From Photobacterium marinum (lineage in GTDB: Bacteria > Pseudomonadota > Gammaproteobacteria > Enterobacterales > Vibrionaceae), in NCBI RefSeq assembly GCF_000331515.1, contig NZ_AMZO01000038.1, forward strand, positions 56,265-120,264: DNA of 64,000 nucleotides, given 5' to 3'. The notes under the pieces were generated by a model that was not told the DNA's origin, searched no databases, and saw only the letters and a list, made by a program, of their open reading frames with translations. Positions 63,492 to 64,000 of this stretch are shown in pieces (the stretch's first letter is position 1; the number at the start of each line of letters is the position of its first letter). Position numbers and translations under genes: made by a program.

Positions 63492-63812
63492 ATGGCGTTC
63501 TCTGGTTGGACTAAGGTGTTGGTTCTGGGGTTGGTGACAGCGTCACTTGTTGGTTGTTCTGCAAATCAATCAAGAAGCCTTGGAATGCGCAGTAGTACGG
63601 TGAAATCTTCTCCGCAGCGTATGTCTAATGTAGAGCTGTGTGAAACATACCTTTATGGTCGCAAGGCAAAACACTCCCGCTTTGCTATTTCCAGTGAGTA
63701 TCGCCGCCGCGGTCTGAGCAAAAATTATTGTTCCAAAGCAAATGATGAATACTATTTGGCGACCATGGTAAAGAAACTGGTAAAAGCGGAAGAGAAGAAA
63801 AGCAAGAAGTGA
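63492..63812 (+). CDS. Small lipoprotein of unknown function
   Basis: A 106-residue protein with a lipoprotein signal (SLVGC, Cys22) and a basic mature part (CETYLYGRKAKHSRFAISSEYRRRGLSKNYCSKANDEYYL) with two further Cys that could pair. The C-terminus is Lys rich. No family recognised. Confidence 0.7.
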   Translation: MAFSGWTKVLVLGLVTASLVGCSANQSRSLGMRSSTVKSSPQRMSNVELCETYLYGRKAKHSRFAISSEYRRRGLSKNYCSKANDEYYLATMVKKLVKAEEKKSKK

Positions 63813-63828
63813 AGCTAGCTGGTAATTA

Positions 63829-63855
63829 TGTCTAGTCCTAAAATAGGTTGACGCT
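63829..63855. repeat. Probable right end of an IS3-family element
   Basis: The stretch beginning TGTCTAGTCCTAAAATAGG lies just outside the transposase stop and begins with TG, as expected of an IS3-type terminal inverted repeat. The other end is outside the window, so the repeat cannot be confirmed. Confidence 0.5.
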
Positions 63856-63859
63856 TTTT

Positions 63860-64000
63860 TTATGAAGCCAGTAGGTAATCCCTGCTGGCTTTTTCATGCA
63901 CTTCACTCGGGGTTTTCATCCCCAAGCTCATATGCGGCTTTAAGTCGTTATATATTGATATCGATTCTTTCACTAACACCATGAGCTCCTTCATCGTATT
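63860..64000 (-). mobile_element. IS3-family transposase OrfB, C-terminal end (partial)
   Basis: The last 46 codons of a reading frame that enters from outside: KESISIYNDLKPHMSLGMKT then PSEVHEKASRDYLLAS and stop. The YN..KPHMSLGMKTPSEVH pattern is the well-known end of the IS3-type DDE integrase domain (region after the catalytic Glu). The element is cut by the window, so completeness is unknown. Confidence 0.88.

Noticed and set aside
1..64000. CRISPR arrays, rRNA and tRNA genes
   Set aside because: I looked for regularly spaced repeats and for tRNA arms and rRNA signatures and saw none; a covariance-model scan would be needed to exclude an odd tRNA.

Overview
The window looks like chromosomal DNA of a marine gammaproteobacterium of the family Vibrionaceae, with Photobacterium or a close relative as best guess. 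The reasons are moderate G+C, a fdh/tup gene neighbourhood like that of Vibrio, and Vibrio-type versions of ptsG, potABCD, pepT, ttcA and dacA. The genus is inferred from gene content, not measured.

Left third (1-32.8 kb): metal-dependent formate oxidation. On the minus strand lie tungstate uptake (tupABC) and the start of mobA. Divergent to them is a sigma-54 response regulator with its sensor kinase. At 21.9-32.7 kb come a regulator plus fdhD, then DUF3305/DUF3306 genes, a polyferredoxin, a TorD-type chaperone, a small Tat-signal protein and fdhABC (Cys-type formate dehydrogenase). I find four sequences with GG-N10-GC spacing at the right positions to be sigma-54 promoters: upstream of tupA, of fdhD, of the DUF3305 gene and of the polyferredoxin. 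A shared dyad, GAGACA-AAA-TGTCnC, lies near all of them. The parts look like one regulon run by the linked two-component system.

Between them (6.4-21.9 kb) is an insert of other functions: an unrecognised 35-residue membrane peptide gene, a lytic transglycosylase, an LRAT/NlpC-like protein, a polyhydroxyalkanoate granule group (PHA-system protein, two phasins) followed by an HSL-type esterase, PBP7, a PhnD-like binding protein with kinase and a frameshifted receiver, and an operon with a two-domain fatty acyl-CoA reductase like the wax-ester enzyme of Marinobacter.

Middle (32.8-52 kb): a CurA-like reductase divergent from a MarR/OhrR-type regulator, an LTA-synthase-like sulfatase, cobB, potABC and potD, a three-gene envelope operon, then ptsG with a secreted PIG-L deacetylase, divergent from a response regulator, kinase and periplasmic sugar-binding protein with no permease, and pepT.

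Right part (52-64 kb): an accessory stretch with an Xre/RES toxin-antitoxin pair whose toxin has a nonsense codon, several orphan genes, a KdgM-like porin, a decayed copy of the M32 carboxypeptidase end and an FG-GAP lipoprotein. Core genes follow (M32 carboxypeptidase, dacA, ppiB, ttcA), then a small lipoprotein and the end of an IS3-family element running off the window.
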